64,000 bases of DNA from Anaerolineae bacterium. Lineage in GTDB: Bacteria > Chloroflexota > Anaerolineae > Aggregatilineales > Phototrophicaceae. The position numbers were made by a program, and so were the translations under genes. Below are positions 44,373 to 54,177 of this stretch, one piece after another. The notes under the pieces are model-generated. The model did no database searches and was not told the DNA's origin. It worked only from the letters and a program-made list of their open reading frames with translations. Location: contig JAJEAA010000018.1 of the NCBI GenBank assembly GCA_022824365.1, positions 372,001-436,000 on the forward strand, read 5' to 3'. Position 1 is the first letter of the stretch; every line of letters starts with the position of its first letter.

Positions 44373-45386
44373 ATGGTATTACGGGTAGCGGTCATAGGAT
44401 TGGGACCGATCGGCAATCGGCATGCGAAGCTCTACGCCGAAGATGAGCTGGCGGAATTGGTCGGCGTCTGCGATATCATCCAGGAACGGGCGGATAAAGC
44501 GGCGACGGCGCGCGGCGTGCCCGCCTTTTATGATGCCGAGCAAATGCTGCGCGACTTGGCGCCGGATCTGGTCAGCGTGACCACCGGCGGCTACGAAAAC
44601 AGCAGCGATCATTATCTGCCGACCATGCAGGCGCTGGAAGCGGGCTGCCATGTCCTGGGCGAGAAACCCATCTCGAATGAAATCTGCCAGGCGGAAGAGA
44701 TGGTGGCGAAGGGGCGCGAAAAGAACCTCTGTTACGGCATCAACCTCAATCACCGCTTCACGCCGGCGGCGCGTCTGGCCAAATCCTGGGTGGATGAGGG
44801 GCGGCTGGGCACGCTGCTCTTCGTCAATATGGCGATGTGGATCATGAACCCGGCCGAGACCTCGCCCTTCTACCATATCAAATCCCTGCACCCGCATACG
44901 GTTGATGTGATGCGGTATTTCTGCGGCGATATCGAGGCGGTGCATTGCTTCGGGACGAAAGCGCCCGGGCGGCAAATCTGGTCGACGGCGCAATTCAGTT
45001 TTCGCTTCCGCAACGGCGTGGTCGGCTCGCTGACCGGCAGCTACGATATCGAGCGCGGGCATCCCATGGAGCGCTGCGAAGTGGCGGGCACCGGCGGACG
45101 CTTCGTCCTCGATGATATGTGGCGCGAGTTGACGCTCTACCCGGCGGGCAACCTGGAGAAGACCGTCTATACCGATCCGCTCTTCGGCGGCTTCCATAAC
45201 TTCGAGAACACCTTCCGCGAGCGGATTCATTGTTTCTTGCGGCAAGTGACGGATGGCGTCGCGCCGGAAGCTATTGATGGAAGCGCGGCCGAGGGTCTGG
45301 CGGCGCAGAAGGTCCTCGCGGCGGCCATCGAGTCGTTGGAGACGGAGTCGGTGGTGAAGGTCGATCCGATACGTACGAAAATGTAG
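44373..45386 (+). CDS. Gfo/Idh/MocA family oxidoreductase, second paralogue
   Basis: A 337-residue paralogue of the gene at 42616, with GLGPIGNRH as cofactor loop, GEKPIS catalytic lysine and HPHTVDVMRYF in the C-terminal domain. The two probably arose by duplication and then took different substrates or opposite steps, as in oxidise-then-reduce pairs that work through a 3-keto sugar. It starts 21 bp after the sulfotransferase stop, with SD GGAAAGGTG. Confidence 0.92.
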   Translation: MVLRVAVIGLGPIGNRHAKLYAEDELAELVGVCDIIQERADKAATARGVPAFYDAEQMLRDLAPDLVSVTTGGYENSSDHYLPTMQALEAGCHVLGEKPISNEICQAEEMVAKGREKNLCYGINLNHRFTPAARLAKSWVDEGRLGTLLFVNMAMWIMNPAETSPFYHIKSLHPHTVDVMRYFCGDIEAVHCFGTKAPGRQIWSTAQFSFRFRNGVVGSLTGSYDIERGHPMERCEVAGTGGRFVLDDMWRELTLYPAGNLEKTVYTDPLFGGFHNFENTFRERIHCFLRQVTDGVAPEAIDGSAAEGLAAQKVLAAAIESLETESVVKVDPIRTKM

Positions 45387-45410
45387 GGGCGACTCAGTGA
45401 GTCGCCCGCA
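45382..45410 (+). repeat. Family A hairpin repeat, copy 2
   Basis: GTAGGGGCGACTC, AGT loop, GAGTCGCCCGC: a perfect 9 bp stem. It begins within the stop region of the Gfo/Idh gene (the TAG at 45384-45386 is part of the repeat) and lies directly before the SD of the next gene. Confidence 0.85.
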
Positions 45411-45430
45411 AACAGGAGAATATCAGCATC

Positions 45431-46234
45431 ATGAAACTCGGAGCAAACTCACTTTTATTCGGCAGTTGGGATATGGAAACGGCCTTCAAGTACCTGAAGA
45501 TGGCCGGCTACGACGGCATCGAAATGTCCGCCATCGACGCCATGAGCCAGCACCTCGTCCTCTCCCGCTGGCAGGAATGCGCGCCGGAGATCCTGCGCCT
45601 ATCCAAAGAATACGACCTGGAACTGCTGGCGATGGAGCAGTCCTCGCGCGATCCCGATCTGATGGAGCGAGCCATGCAGGCGGCGGTCGAGACCGGCATT
45701 CCCATCATCAACGTCGGTCCGGGCGGAAAATCGGACGACGAATCCACCTATCAGCAAGTGCTGGACGAATTGGGCGCGCTGGTGCAACGGGCCGAGCACT
45801 ACGGCGTCACACTCTGCGCCAAAGCCCACGTCGGCAACTACGTCTACAATACGCCGACCAGCCTGAAAGTCTTGAAGGACATCACCTCGCCCAACTTCGG
45901 CCTCGATATGGATCCGTCGCATATCCACCGCGCGGGCGAGAATCCGGTCGAGGCGATTGAAGCCGTCATCGACCGCATCAAACACGTGCACATCCGCGAT
46001 TGCAAGGGGCGGCAGCAGGGACCGGGCGCGCCGGAAGACCAAGCCAACGGACGCGGCGATATCGACCTGGTCGGTTATATCCGCGTCTTGCACGAGCATG
46101 GCTATACCGGTCCCCTGAACCTTGAAGTCATCGGCACGAAGGCGCAGGGGCATACGCTGGAGCAATGCTGCATCATCGGCGCCGAGGCTCGCGGGCACAT
46201 GCAAGCCTGCTTGCAAGCCGCCGGCGCCCGCTAA
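45431..46234 (+). CDS. Sugar phosphate isomerase/epimerase (AP_endonuc_2 TIM barrel)
   Basis: A 267-residue xylose-isomerase-like TIM-barrel protein. Metal-site stretches are visible: a late aspartate/histidine pair in FGLDMDPSHIHRAGE, HVHIRDCKG, and the final glutamate in PLNLEVIGTKAQGH. Such proteins often accompany Gfo/Idh dehydrogenases in inositol, 3-keto-sugar or rare-sugar pathways, and here it follows two of them. SD AGGAGA precedes the ATG. Substrate unknown. Confidence 0.9.
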   Translation: MKLGANSLLFGSWDMETAFKYLKMAGYDGIEMSAIDAMSQHLVLSRWQECAPEILRLSKEYDLELLAMEQSSRDPDLMERAMQAAVETGIPIINVGPGGKSDDESTYQQVLDELGALVQRAEHYGVTLCAKAHVGNYVYNTPTSLKVLKDITSPNFGLDMDPSHIHRAGENPVEAIEAVIDRIKHVHIRDCKGRQQGPGAPEDQANGRGDIDLVGYIRVLHEHGYTGPLNLEVIGTKAQGHTLEQCCIIGAEARGHMQACLQAAGAR

Positions 46235-46254
46235 TGCGACATAAGATACATGTG

Positions 46255-46282
46255 TGTAGGGGCGATTCTGTGAATCGCCCGC
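46255..46282 (+). repeat. Family A hairpin repeat, copy 3 (compensated stem)
   Basis: GTAGGGGCGATTC, TGT loop, GAATCGCCCGC: relative to copy 2, C-to-T in the left arm is matched by G-to-A in the right arm, keeping a perfect 9 bp stem. It lies just before the SD of rhaA. Confidence 0.85.
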
Positions 46283-46297
46283 AATAGGAAGGCAACA

Positions 46298-47572
46298 ATG
46301 AACTTCCAAGCATCAGACGAACAGATTCAAGCAGCATACAAGCTGGCGCAAGAGCGTTATGCCGCCTTTGGCGTGGATACCAATGCCGCAATGGAGATGC
46401 TGAAATCAGTCCCCATAAGCCTGCATTGCTGGCAGGGCGATGACGTCAGCGGCTTTGAGGACCCCGATCGCGGTCTTAGCGGCGGCATCATGGCCACCGG
46501 CAATTATCCCGGCAAAGCCCGCAATATCAATGAGTTGCGGGGCGACTTGGACAAAGCCTACAGCTTGATACCGGGGCGGCATCGGCTGGCGCTGCATGGC
46601 TCCTACCTGGATGCCGAGCGGCGGATACCGCGCGATGAGATTCTGCCGGCGCATTTCGCCTCCTGGGTCGATTGGGCGAAGGCGAAAGACCACGGCCTCG
46701 ATTTCAACCAGACATTTTTTTCGCATGAACTGGCGGACGACGGCTTCACGCTGGCGCATGCCGATGACGGGATACGTCAATTCTGGATTGATCACGCCAT
46801 CGCTTGCCGCGATATTGGCGCATATTTCGGCGCGGAACTGGGCGAGACCTGCATCACGAATCTGTGGATTCCGGATGGCTTCAAGGATTCGCCGGCCGAC
46901 CGGTTAGGTCCGCGTCAGCGCCTGTTGGAATCGCTGGATGCGGTCTTCGAGAAAGAGATCGACCCGGCGCTCAACCTCGACTCGGTCGAGTGCAAGCTCT
47001 TCGGCTTGGGCTCGGAGAGTTACGTGGTCGGCTCGCACGAATTTTATCTCGGTTACGCCGTGACGCGAAACAAGCTGCTCTGCCTGGACGCCGGGCATTT
47101 CCACCCGACCGAGACCATCGCCGACAAGCTGTCCTCCGTGCTGCTCTACCTGCCGGAAATCCTGCTCCACGTCAGCCGCGGCGTCCGTTGGGATAGCGAC
47201 CATGTCGTGACGCTGACGGATGACTTGCAGGCGATCATGCAGGAAATCGCGCGCTGCGATGCCCTGGAACGGGTGCACATCGGCTTGGACTTCTTTGACG
47301 CCAGCATCAACCGCATCGGCGCTTGGGCGATTGGGACGCGCAATGCTTGCCGCGGTTTGCTGATGGCGCTGCTCGAACCGCGCGATCTGCTGCGGAGCTA
47401 TGAAAACGCGGGCGATTACACGGGAAGGCTGGCGCTGCTTGAGGAACTCAAGGGTCTGCCCTTCGGCGCGGTCTGGGATTATTACTGCGCGGCGCAAGAG
47501 GTCCCGGTGGGCATGGCAATGATGGATGAAATCCGCGAGTATGAGCGGACTGTCTTGTCAGGGCGAGGCTAA
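46298..47572 (+). CDS. rhaA: L-rhamnose isomerase
   Basis: Converts L-rhamnose to L-rhamnulose, the first step of the phosphorylating rhamnose pathway. The 424 residues have the family's normal length, with characteristic stretches [33 protein letters not shown] and [13 protein letters not shown], where the His/Asp/Glu metal ligands lie. SD AGGAAGG precedes the ATG. The aldolase for the next-but-one step follows; rhamnulokinase, needed between them, is not in this window. Confidence 0.96.
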   Translation: MNFQASDEQIQAAYKLAQERYAAFGVDTNAAMEMLKSVPISLHCWQGDDVSGFEDPDRGLSGGIMATGNYPGKARNINELRGDLDKAYSLIPGRHRLALHGSYLDAERRIPRDEILPAHFASWVDWAKAKDHGLDFNQTFFSHELADDGFTLAHADDGIRQFWIDHAIACRDIGAYFGAELGETCITNLWIPDGFKDSPADRLGPRQRLLESLDAVFEKEIDPALNLDSVECKLFGLGSESYVVGSHEFYLGYAVTRNKLLCLDAGHFHPTETIADKLSSVLLYLPEILLHVSRGVRWDSDHVVTLTDDLQAIMQEIARCDALERVHIGLDFFDASINRIGAWAIGTRNACRGLLMALLEPRDLLRSYENAGDYTGRLALLEELKGLPFGAVWDYYCAAQEVPVGMAMMDEIREYERTVLSGRG

Positions 47573-47605
47573 CTCCGGCAACGCTGAACTTCAATATAAT
47601 GGAAA

Positions 47606-47633
47606 TGTGCGGGGCGGGTCAGTGACTCGCCCT
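47606..47633 (+). repeat. Family A hairpin repeat, copy 4
   Basis: GCGGGGCGGGTC, AGT loop, GACTCGCCC: a 9 bp stem with one G-T wobble, between rhaA and the aldolase fusion gene, about 72 bp before the latter. Confidence 0.75.
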
Positions 47634-47704
47634 TATCTTTCCCAGGGGCGAAACATATACTTGAAACGTGAATATCCATCCAGTGAACATGGAGCAAAGA
47701 CCCC

Positions 47705-49900
47705 ATGCGAACATTCAAACCGGCTGAATATCGCCACGTGAATTACCTTTGGGACGATGACCATGCCTCGACGCTGGACGCTGTCGATCGCCTTGTCTAC
47801 CGCTCCAACTTGCTGGGGGCGGATCAGCGCGTCACGAACACTGGCGGCGGCAATACGTCGAGCAAGATCTGGGAGCGCGATCCACTGAGCGGCGCCGATG
47901 TCGATGTGATGGTTGTCAAAGGCTCGGGCGGCGACCTGCGCACAGCCAAGCGCGAGAATTTCGCCTCGCTCTACCTGGACAAGCTGATGCAATTGCAAGC
48001 GCTGTACGCGGCGGCGGACGAAACCGGTGTAAAGACGCCGATTGAAGACGCGATGGTGGGGATGTATCCGCATTGCGTCTACAACTTGAATCCGCGCGCC
48101 AGTTCCATTGACACGCCGCTGCATGCCTTCGTCCCTTTCCGCCACGTCGATCACACGCATCCGAACGCCGTCATCGCCATCGCCGCCTCGAGCAATGGGC
48201 GAACGCTGACGCGGGAGATCTATGGCGATGAGGTGGTCTGGCTGGATTGGCAGCGACCGGGCTTTGATCTGGGTTTGGCGCTGGCTGAGACGATTGCGGC
48301 CAATCCGGGCTGCGTCGGCATCGTGCTTGGCGGGCACGGTCTGATCAACTGGGCGGATGACGACAAGACCTGTTATGACCTGTCTTTGACGCTTATCGAG
48401 AAGGCGGCGCGTTATCTGGCTGAGCATGACAAGGGCGACATGAGTTTCGGCGGCGCGAAGGTCGCGGGGCTCGCGCAAGCGGAACGCGAGGCGCTGCTGG
48501 TTGAGGCGCTGCCGCGTTTGCGTGGCCTGGTCTCCGGAGAGAATCGCTTCATCGCTACCGTGCAGCACGACGAGAATATATTGCAATTCGTCAACAGCGT
48601 TGACGCGGCGCGGCTGGCTGAGCTGGGCACATCCTGCCCGGATCACTTTCTGCGCACGAAAATCAAGCCGCTCTATATCGATTGGGCTCCTGGCGCGGAA
48701 GACGTCGCTGCCCTGCTGCAAAAATTGGACAGCGGAATCACAAAATATCGCGAAGATTACGCCGCCTATTACGAGGCCTGCAAACGCGCGGATAGTCCGC
48801 CGATGCGCGACCCGAACCCGACCGTGATTCTGATTCCCGGCTTGGGCATGATCGCATTTGGCAAAAACAAAAGCGAATCGCGGGTGACGGCGGAGTTCTA
48901 TAATTGCGCGGTCGCGGTCATGCGCGGCGCGGAAGCGGTCGGCGAGTATGTGGCGCTGCCGCGGCAGGAAGCCTTTGATATCGAGTATTGGGCGCTGGAA
49001 GAAGCGAAGCTGCGTCGGATGCCGCCGGAGAAGTCGCTGGCGCGCAAGGTCGTGCTGGTGATCGGCGCGGGCAGCGGCATCGGCCTGGCCACTGCCGAGC
49101 GAGTCGCGGCCGAGGGCGCGCATGTGGTCTGCGCCGATTTGAACTTGCACGCCGCGCAGGCGACGGCTGATGCTTTAACCACGACCTACGGGCAAGGCAT
49201 CGGCGTCGCTGGCTCGGGTATTTCCGGCTGTGGTCCGGCGATCGCGGCGTCGGTCGATATCACATCGGCCGAGAGCGTGAAAGCCCTGCTGCATCGCGCT
49301 CTGCTGGCTTACGGCGGCATCGATGACATCATCGTGACAGCCGGTGTCTTCTTCACGCCGGACGCGAACGGGCGCAACAGCGATGAGCAGTGGCGGCTAT
49401 CTTACGAGGTCAACGTCCGCGGCGGCTATGTGGTGGCAGATGCGGCCCGCGAGATTTGGCAGGCGCAGAGACTATCCGGCGCCTTGGTCTTGACGACCAG
49501 CGTTAATGGCGTCGTGCCGAAAGCGGGCTCGATCGCCTACGATACCAGCAAGGCGGCCGCCAATCATCTGGTCCGCGAACTGGCGATTGAGTTGGCGCCG
49601 CTGGTGCGGGTTAATGGCTTGGCGCCGGCCACCGTGGTCAAAGGCAGCAGCATGTTCCCGCGCGACCGCGTGATGACATCGCTGCGAAAATATAACCTGG
49701 ACTTCAGCGAAGACGAAGACACCGAGACCTTGCGCGCGCGCCTGGCGGAATTTTACGCTCAGCGGACGCTGACCAAAGCAGCCATCAGTCCTGAGGATCA
49801 AGCCGAGGTGGCCTACCTGCTGATCACAGAGGCTTTCAGCAAGACCACCGGGCAGATCATCAATGTCGATGGCGGCTTGAGCGAAGGCTTCTTGCGCTAA
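47705..49900 (+). CDS. Bifunctional rhamnulose-1-phosphate aldolase / lactaldehyde-type dehydrogenase
   Basis: A 731-residue fusion. Residues 1 to about 430 form a class II aldolase (VTNTGGGNTSSKIWE, VDHTHPNAVIAI, GGHGLINWA with the zinc histidines) that splits rhamnulose-1-phosphate into DHAP and L-lactaldehyde. Residues from about 435 form an SDR dehydrogenase (VLVIGAGSGIGLATAERV; YDTSKAAANHL as YxxxK), expected to oxidise the lactaldehyde. This fusion is a known alternative to separate RhaD and aldehyde dehydrogenase. It follows rhaA, which makes the pathway assignment strong. SD is weak (GGAGCAAAG). Confidence 0.94.
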   Translation: MRTFKPAEYRHVNYLWDDDHASTLDAVDRLVYRSNLLGADQRVTNTGGGNTSSKIWERDPLSGADVDVMVVKGSGGDLRTAKRENFASLYLDKLMQLQALYAAADETGVKTPIEDAMVGMYPHCVYNLNPRASSIDTPLHAFVPFRHVDHTHPNAVIAIAASSNGRTLTREIYGDEVVWLDWQRPGFDLGLALAETIAANPGCVGIVLGGHGLINWADDDKTCYDLSLTLIEKAARYLAEHDKGDMSFGGAKVAGLAQAEREALLVEALPRLRGLVSGENRFIATVQHDENILQFVNSVDAARLAELGTSCPDHFLRTKIKPLYIDWAPGAEDVAALLQKLDSGITKYREDYAAYYEACKRADSPPMRDPNPTVILIPGLGMIAFGKNKSESRVTAEFYNCAVAVMRGAEAVGEYVALPRQEAFDIEYWALEEAKLRRMPPEKSLARKVVLVIGAGSGIGLATAERVAAEGAHVVCADLNLHAAQATADALTTTYGQGIGVAGSGISGCGPAIAASVDITSAESVKALLHRALLAYGGIDDIIVTAGVFFTPDANGRNSDEQWRLSYEVNVRGGYVVADAAREIWQAQRLSGALVLTTSVNGVVPKAGSIAYDTSKAAANHLVRELAIELAPLVRVNGLAPATVVKGSSMFPRDRVMTSLRKYNLDFSEDEDTETLRARLAEFYAQRTLTKAAISPEDQAEVAYLLITEAFSKTTGQIINVDGGLSEGFLR

Positions 49901-49924
49901 TTTGGCTGCATCAACCAGCAATGA

Positions 49925-49950
49925 ATGTAGGGGCGGCCCTTGCGTCGCCC
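49925..49950 (+). repeat. Family A hairpin repeat, copy 5 (degenerate)
   Basis: TGTAGGGGCGGCCCTTGCG then TCGCCCAT: the outer GGGCG/CGCCC stem is intact and the inner part decayed. It lies after the last gene of the rhamnose cluster. Confidence 0.65.
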
Positions 49951-49989
49951 ATCACATCACCTCGTTACACGCGGAAAACTCGGCTGCGG

Positions 49990-52239
49990 TCACGATTCGC
50001 CCCGCCCCTCAAAAGTCCGAAAATAATTGATCACATCCCATCTCGCATCGACGCCCAGGTCGCCAGCGCAGGGCGGCAGACCGCGCCAGCCCGTGACGAA
50101 CGCATCATAGAGAAAATCATCGCGGGCGCTATCGAGCCGGTTCCGTAGGGCGCGGAAATCGGCCGACTGTCCCTGCCAGATCAGACAATGCTCGCGATAG
50201 AGGGCTTCGCCGCGACGCAGTGACTCGGCATCGGGCAGGATCGTATTGACGACGCTCGGCGGCGGATTCAACGTCAATTCATAATTGCGCTGCTGCTCGC
50301 TGATCATCACCGCGCCGGCCGCCATGATGCCCAGCGAGACAGCAACCGCGCCGACGGCAATAGCGAGGCTCGCGAGACTCAAACTGAGAGCATCGATTAG
50401 ACCGCGAGCGCGCGGGTACAGCCACCACGTCAGCAAGGCGGCGATGGCGAACAGCGCAAGAACGTGAATCAGCCCCGGCGGACGCGATTGCTGCACGGCC
50501 GCGGCCTGGTTGATCTCCCAGGCGAAGGCGGCCCGGCTAGTCCTTCCGTCGCTTTCAACCAGGTCGATCAGCGTCCACCAGCGGCCCGCGCGGTCGATAT
50601 CATCGCCAGCGGCGACGTGCAAGCCGGTTTCGACCTGCTCGGCTCTGAGCCAGGCGCTGCGAATCCCACGCGCTGGATTCACAAGCTGCAAATGGACGTC
50701 CACGTCATTAACGGGCGCGCCGGCGCGGCTGACGACGGAATCATAGGTGTTGACGCCGGGACCGCCCGGTATGACAGCCGAAGTGAGCGTGAAGTCGCCA
50801 ACGGTGAGGCTAGCTTGGGGCGCTTTGATGTCGGTCAGCGGCAAATCCGGCTCCGGGATGGGGGTCGCAGCGAGCGCGGCCGCAGCGACCAGGGTCAATA
50901 GCATCAGCAGGACTTCAATGCGCAGAAGTGAGCTGCCCGGCTCGGGAAAGAATCTTGTGGTCAACGGGATATTGGCAAGAGCGCTTTTCAGGCGAGCAGC
51001 CAACTGTGGGCGCAGAGCGATATGCTGCTGAGCGCCCAGCATGAAGACCGGCAGCGCCAGGAGCAGTTTGAAGCCCAGGCTGCGGCCGTAGCTGGTGGCG
51101 AGGTCGGCCGGCGCGATGAAAAAATTCAGCGCGTTGTAGATGCCGCTGACGATGATCAGAGCGACGAGCGGCAGCATAATGCGGGAGAAACGCAGCATAA
51201 TCGCGCGCAGCGCCTGTCGTTTTCCTTCCGCGTCATATGGCGCGAGGGCGACCGGCAGCAGCAACGTCAGCGTCAGCGCGCCGCCCAGCCAGAAAGCGAC
51301 CGCCAGCGCATGCAGCCAGTCGACAGCGATGGCGACCCAGGGCAGCAGCGTCGAGCCGGCCGCGTGCCCCGTCACCATGGACAAGCCGATGAAGAGCGCG
51401 CCGAGCCAGGGCAAGCCGCGCCAGATGCCATTCGCCAATTGCGGCATCAGGTCGCGGAAGTATTCGGCGGCGAAGAGCATGATGGCGCAGAAAATCAACA
51501 GCACAAGGCGAAAAGTCCAGATATCGCCGAAGCGCGAGCCGATCAGCGCGACCTGCCAGAGATTCTGCCGCAGGACTTCTGCCGCAGTTGTATTGAAGAA
51601 GACCATGGATTGTTGCAGGAGGGCAATTAGACTAGCGGCCAATGCGAGGACGAGCGCCGCAGCCAGACAATTGCGCAGGCGGCGCATAACCCGCGCGGGC
51701 AAACCACCGCCTTGATGACGCGCGCTGCCCCAAGCCGGCATCAACACCGCCGCGTAAAGCAGCGATGCGCCAAAAAAGAGAAAGTTCGCCAAGTTAAGCA
51801 TAGCGCGCCATAGGACCTCGAGCGGGATGGCGCGGTCGTCCGCCGACTGACCCTCAATATCGCCGACTTCCGTCCCGACAAAAAAGACGCGGCTCTCGGC
51901 GATGACATGACCATCGCTGGCGAATGCGGGCCGCAACTCGACCACGTAAGCGCCATCAGCCAAGCCGGGCGGCACGCGCAGCGTCAGCAAAGCCTGATTC
52001 TTGTCGTCGACGGCGCCGCTGGCGATGATCGCGCCCGCGGAATCCCGCAGGTTGATCTCGCTGAAGCGGGGCTCCAGGTCTTCGCTGAACCAGTATTGCA
52101 AGCGCGTCGGCGGCCGTTCGAGTGTGCTGCGGTCAGCCGGGATGGCGCGGACGACATAGCCATGCGCTTGCGACGCGAATGCGCCCAACGCCAGCAGGAC
52201 AAGGACGGTTAGGAGCGGCAGCAGGTTCGACTTCAACAT
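49990..52239 (-). CDS. CopC-CopD fusion copper-handling membrane protein with decayed C-terminal haem motif
   Basis: A 749-residue membrane protein. After a signal-like helix, residues about 27-120 form a CopC domain opening HGYVVRAIPADRSTLERPP, followed by multiple CopD helices (VDWLHALAVAFWLGGALTLT). A late extracytoplasmic part ends with a cytochrome-c-like segment, RRGEALYREHC then LIWQGQSA, where CxxCH has become CLIWQ, so covalent haem binding is not expected. The frame extends to 52542, but the family start is ATG 52239. It is probably involved in copper uptake or resistance. It is divergent from glnS. Confidence 0.88.
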   Translation of the reverse strand: MLKSNLLPLLTVLVLLALGAFASQAHGYVVRAIPADRSTLERPPTRLQYWFSEDLEPRFSEINLRDSAGAIIASGAVDDKNQALLTLRVPPGLADGAYVVELRPAFASDGHVIAESRVFFVGTEVGDIEGQSADDRAIPLEVLWRAMLNLANFLFFGASLLYAAVLMPAWGSARHQGGGLPARVMRRLRNCLAAALVLALAASLIALLQQSMVFFNTTAAEVLRQNLWQVALIGSRFGDIWTFRLVLLIFCAIMLFAAEYFRDLMPQLANGIWRGLPWLGALFIGLSMVTGHAAGSTLLPWVAIAVDWLHALAVAFWLGGALTLTLLLPVALAPYDAEGKRQALRAIMLRFSRIMLPLVALIIVSGIYNALNFFIAPADLATSYGRSLGFKLLLALPVFMLGAQQHIALRPQLAARLKSALANIPLTTRFFPEPGSSLLRIEVLLMLLTLVAAAALAATPIPEPDLPLTDIKAPQASLTVGDFTLTSAVIPGGPGVNTYDSVVSRAGAPVNDVDVHLQLVNPARGIRSAWLRAEQVETGLHVAAGDDIDRAGRWWTLIDLVESDGRTSRAAFAWEINQAAAVQQSRPPGLIHVLALFAIAALLTWWLYPRARGLIDALSLSLASLAIAVGAVAVSLGIMAAGAVMISEQQRNYELTLNPPPSVVNTILPDAESLRRGEALYREHCLIWQGQSADFRALRNRLDSARDDFLYDAFVTGWRGLPPCAGDLGVDARWDVINYFRTFEGRGES

Positions 52240-52278
52240 ACGAGACCGAGTAGATAGATAGCGATAGTCACAGATTGT

Positions 52279-52308
52279 AACCACCGAGGGCAAAGAGGGC
52301 ACAGAGTT
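52279..52308. repeat. Family C dispersed repeat fragment
   Basis: AACCACCGAGGGCAAAGAGG then GCACAGAGTT. Similar CCAC...AAAG.GCACAGAG stretches occur at 56534-56585 (reverse complement) and 60491-60518, all intergenic. This resembles widespread ACCACAGAG/ACACAAAG-type dispersed repeats of bacterial genomes. Confidence 0.5.
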
Positions 52309-52351
52309 ATCTTCCAGCAGCCGGTGGAATCGGTCGGCGAATGATACGCTA

Positions 52352-52380
52352 TTGTAGGACTGACCCGCCTTGTTTATGAT
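52352..52380 (+). promoter_or_regulatory. Promoter of glnS
   Basis: TTGTAG (52352-52357) and TATGAT (52375-52380) are 17 bp apart. Transcription would start near 52387, leaving about 27 nt of leader before ATG 52414, which supports that start over the TTG at 52387. Confidence 0.55.
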
Positions 52381-52413
52381 ACGCGCTTGCCGGTCAACTC
52401 CGAAAGCAGACGA

Positions 52414-54132
52414 ATGGCAATCGAAAAAAGCAGGAACTTCATCACCGATATCATAGACGCCCACAACGACAGCGGGCGCTATGAGGGCCGCGTGCATACG
52501 CGCTTTCCACCGGAGCCCAATGGCTATCTGCACATCGGCCATGCCAAGTCGATCTGCCTGAACTTTGGCATCGCCGAGCGCTACGGCGGCCTCTGCAACT
52601 TGCGCTTTGACGACACCAACCCGGCCAAGGAAGAGCAGGAGTATATTGACGCTATTATCGAAGACCTGCGCTGGCTAGGCTTTAAGTGGCATGACCGCGT
52701 CTACTTCGCCTCCGACTACTTCGACGAACTTTACGAGATGGCGGTTGAACTGATTCAGATCGGCAAAGCCTATGTGGATGAGCTAAGCCCGGACGAGATC
52801 CGCGAATATCGCGGGACGCTTTCGCAGCCGGGCATCGACAGCCCCTATCGGAATCGGCCCGTCGAAGAGAATCTCGCCCTGTTCGAGAAGATGAGGGACG
52901 GCGGCTTCAACGAAGGCGAAGCGGTGCTGCGCGCGAAGATTGATATGTCGAACGGCAATATCAATATGCGCGACCCTGTGATGTACCGAATACTCGATGC
53001 CGCGCATCCGCGCACGGGCGACAAGTGGCGGATCTACCCGATGTACGATTTCGCCCATGGGCAGTCGGATTCGATCGAGGGCATCACGCATTCAATCTGC
53101 ACGTTGGAATACGAAGACCACCGTCCGCTCTACGACTGGTACCTGGATAACATCGAGATCTTCCATCCGCAGCAGATCGAATTCGCGCGCTTGAATCTCA
53201 GCCATACGATCATGAGCAAGCGCAAGCTGATTCGCCTGGTGCGGGAAGGTTACGTGCGTGGCTGGGATGATCCGCGTATGCCTACCATCTCCGGGTTGCG
53301 CCGGCGCGGTTATACGCCGGAAGCGATACGCGAATTCTGCGAAGACGTGGGCGTCGGCAAGGTCAAGGGCGTGGTCGCCTTGCACAAGCTGGAATACCAT
53401 ATCCGGCAGGACCTCAATCGGCGGGCGCAGCGCGTCATGGCGGTGCTCAATCCGCTGAAGGTCGTGATCGAGAATTATCCCGATGATTTGCTCGAAGAAC
53501 TGGAAGCGATCAACAACCCGGAAGACGAAAGCGCCGGGACGCGGTCAGTGCCCTTCTCGAAAGTGATTTATATTGAGCGCGATGACTTCATGGAAGATCC
53601 CCCGCGGAAGTTTTTCCGCCTTGCGCCAGGGCGGGAAGTGCGCTTGCGCTATGCCTACTTCATCACCTGCACCGATGTGATCAAGGATGAGACCGGGCAA
53701 GTGATAGAGTTGCGTTGCGCCTATGACCCGGCGACTCGCGGCGGCTCCGCGCCCGATGGCAGGCGCGTCAAAGCGACCTTGCATTGGGTCTCGGCGCGAC
53801 ATGCGGTCGAAGCCGAAGCGCGCCTTTACGAGAATCTCTTCACGGTCGAGCATCCGGAGGCCGACGCCGACAAAGACTTCACCGACTTTATCAATCCCAA
53901 TTCGCTGACGGTGATCGATCCGATCTATGTCGAGCCGTCTTTGGCGGACGCGCAAGTCGGCGAGCGCTATCAGTTTGAGCGGCTTGCCTACTTCGTCGTC
54001 GATGAAGATTCGACAGCGGAGAAGCTCGTTTTTAACCGCACGGTCACCCTGCGCGATCAATGGCGCAAGCTGCGGAAACAGGGTGGAGAGCGCGGAAAGT
54101 CTCGGCGGCGGAAAGCGGCGCGGACCGTATAA
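52414..54132 (+). CDS. glnS: Glutaminyl-tRNA synthetase
   Basis: Charges tRNA-Gln directly with glutamine. The 572 residues hold the class I signatures: [15 protein letters not shown] (HIGH at residues 40-43) and the KMSKS equivalent IMSKRKL. GlnRS-specific features include [15 protein letters not shown] and the C-terminal anticodon-binding beta-barrels with VIYIERDDF and DPIYVEPSL. The presence of GlnRS means glutamine charging need not rely on the GatCAB route. ATG 52414 is chosen over TTG 52387 from promoter position. The LysM gene follows directly. Confidence 0.97.
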   Translation: MAIEKSRNFITDIIDAHNDSGRYEGRVHTRFPPEPNGYLHIGHAKSICLNFGIAERYGGLCNLRFDDTNPAKEEQEYIDAIIEDLRWLGFKWHDRVYFASDYFDELYEMAVELIQIGKAYVDELSPDEIREYRGTLSQPGIDSPYRNRPVEENLALFEKMRDGGFNEGEAVLRAKIDMSNGNINMRDPVMYRILDAAHPRTGDKWRIYPMYDFAHGQSDSIEGITHSICTLEYEDHRPLYDWYLDNIEIFHPQQIEFARLNLSHTIMSKRKLIRLVREGYVRGWDDPRMPTISGLRRRGYTPEAIREFCEDVGVGKVKGVVALHKLEYHIRQDLNRRAQRVMAVLNPLKVVIENYPDDLLEELEAINNPEDESAGTRSVPFSKVIYIERDDFMEDPPRKFFRLAPGREVRLRYAYFITCTDVIKDETGQVIELRCAYDPATRGGSAPDGRRVKATLHWVSARHAVEAEARLYENLFTVEHPEADADKDFTDFINPNSLTVIDPIYVEPSLADAQVGERYQFERLAYFVVDEDSTAEKLVFNRTVTLRDQWRKLRKQGGERGKSRRRKAARTV

Positions 54133-54177
54133 TTGCAGCGGGCGAGTCAAGAACCCCCTACAAGAGACTTGAATTCT

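Noticed and set aside
47633..49150. A 505-codon minus-strand frame
   Set aside because: Antisense of the rhamnulose-1-phosphate aldolase fusion; no recognisable protein features.
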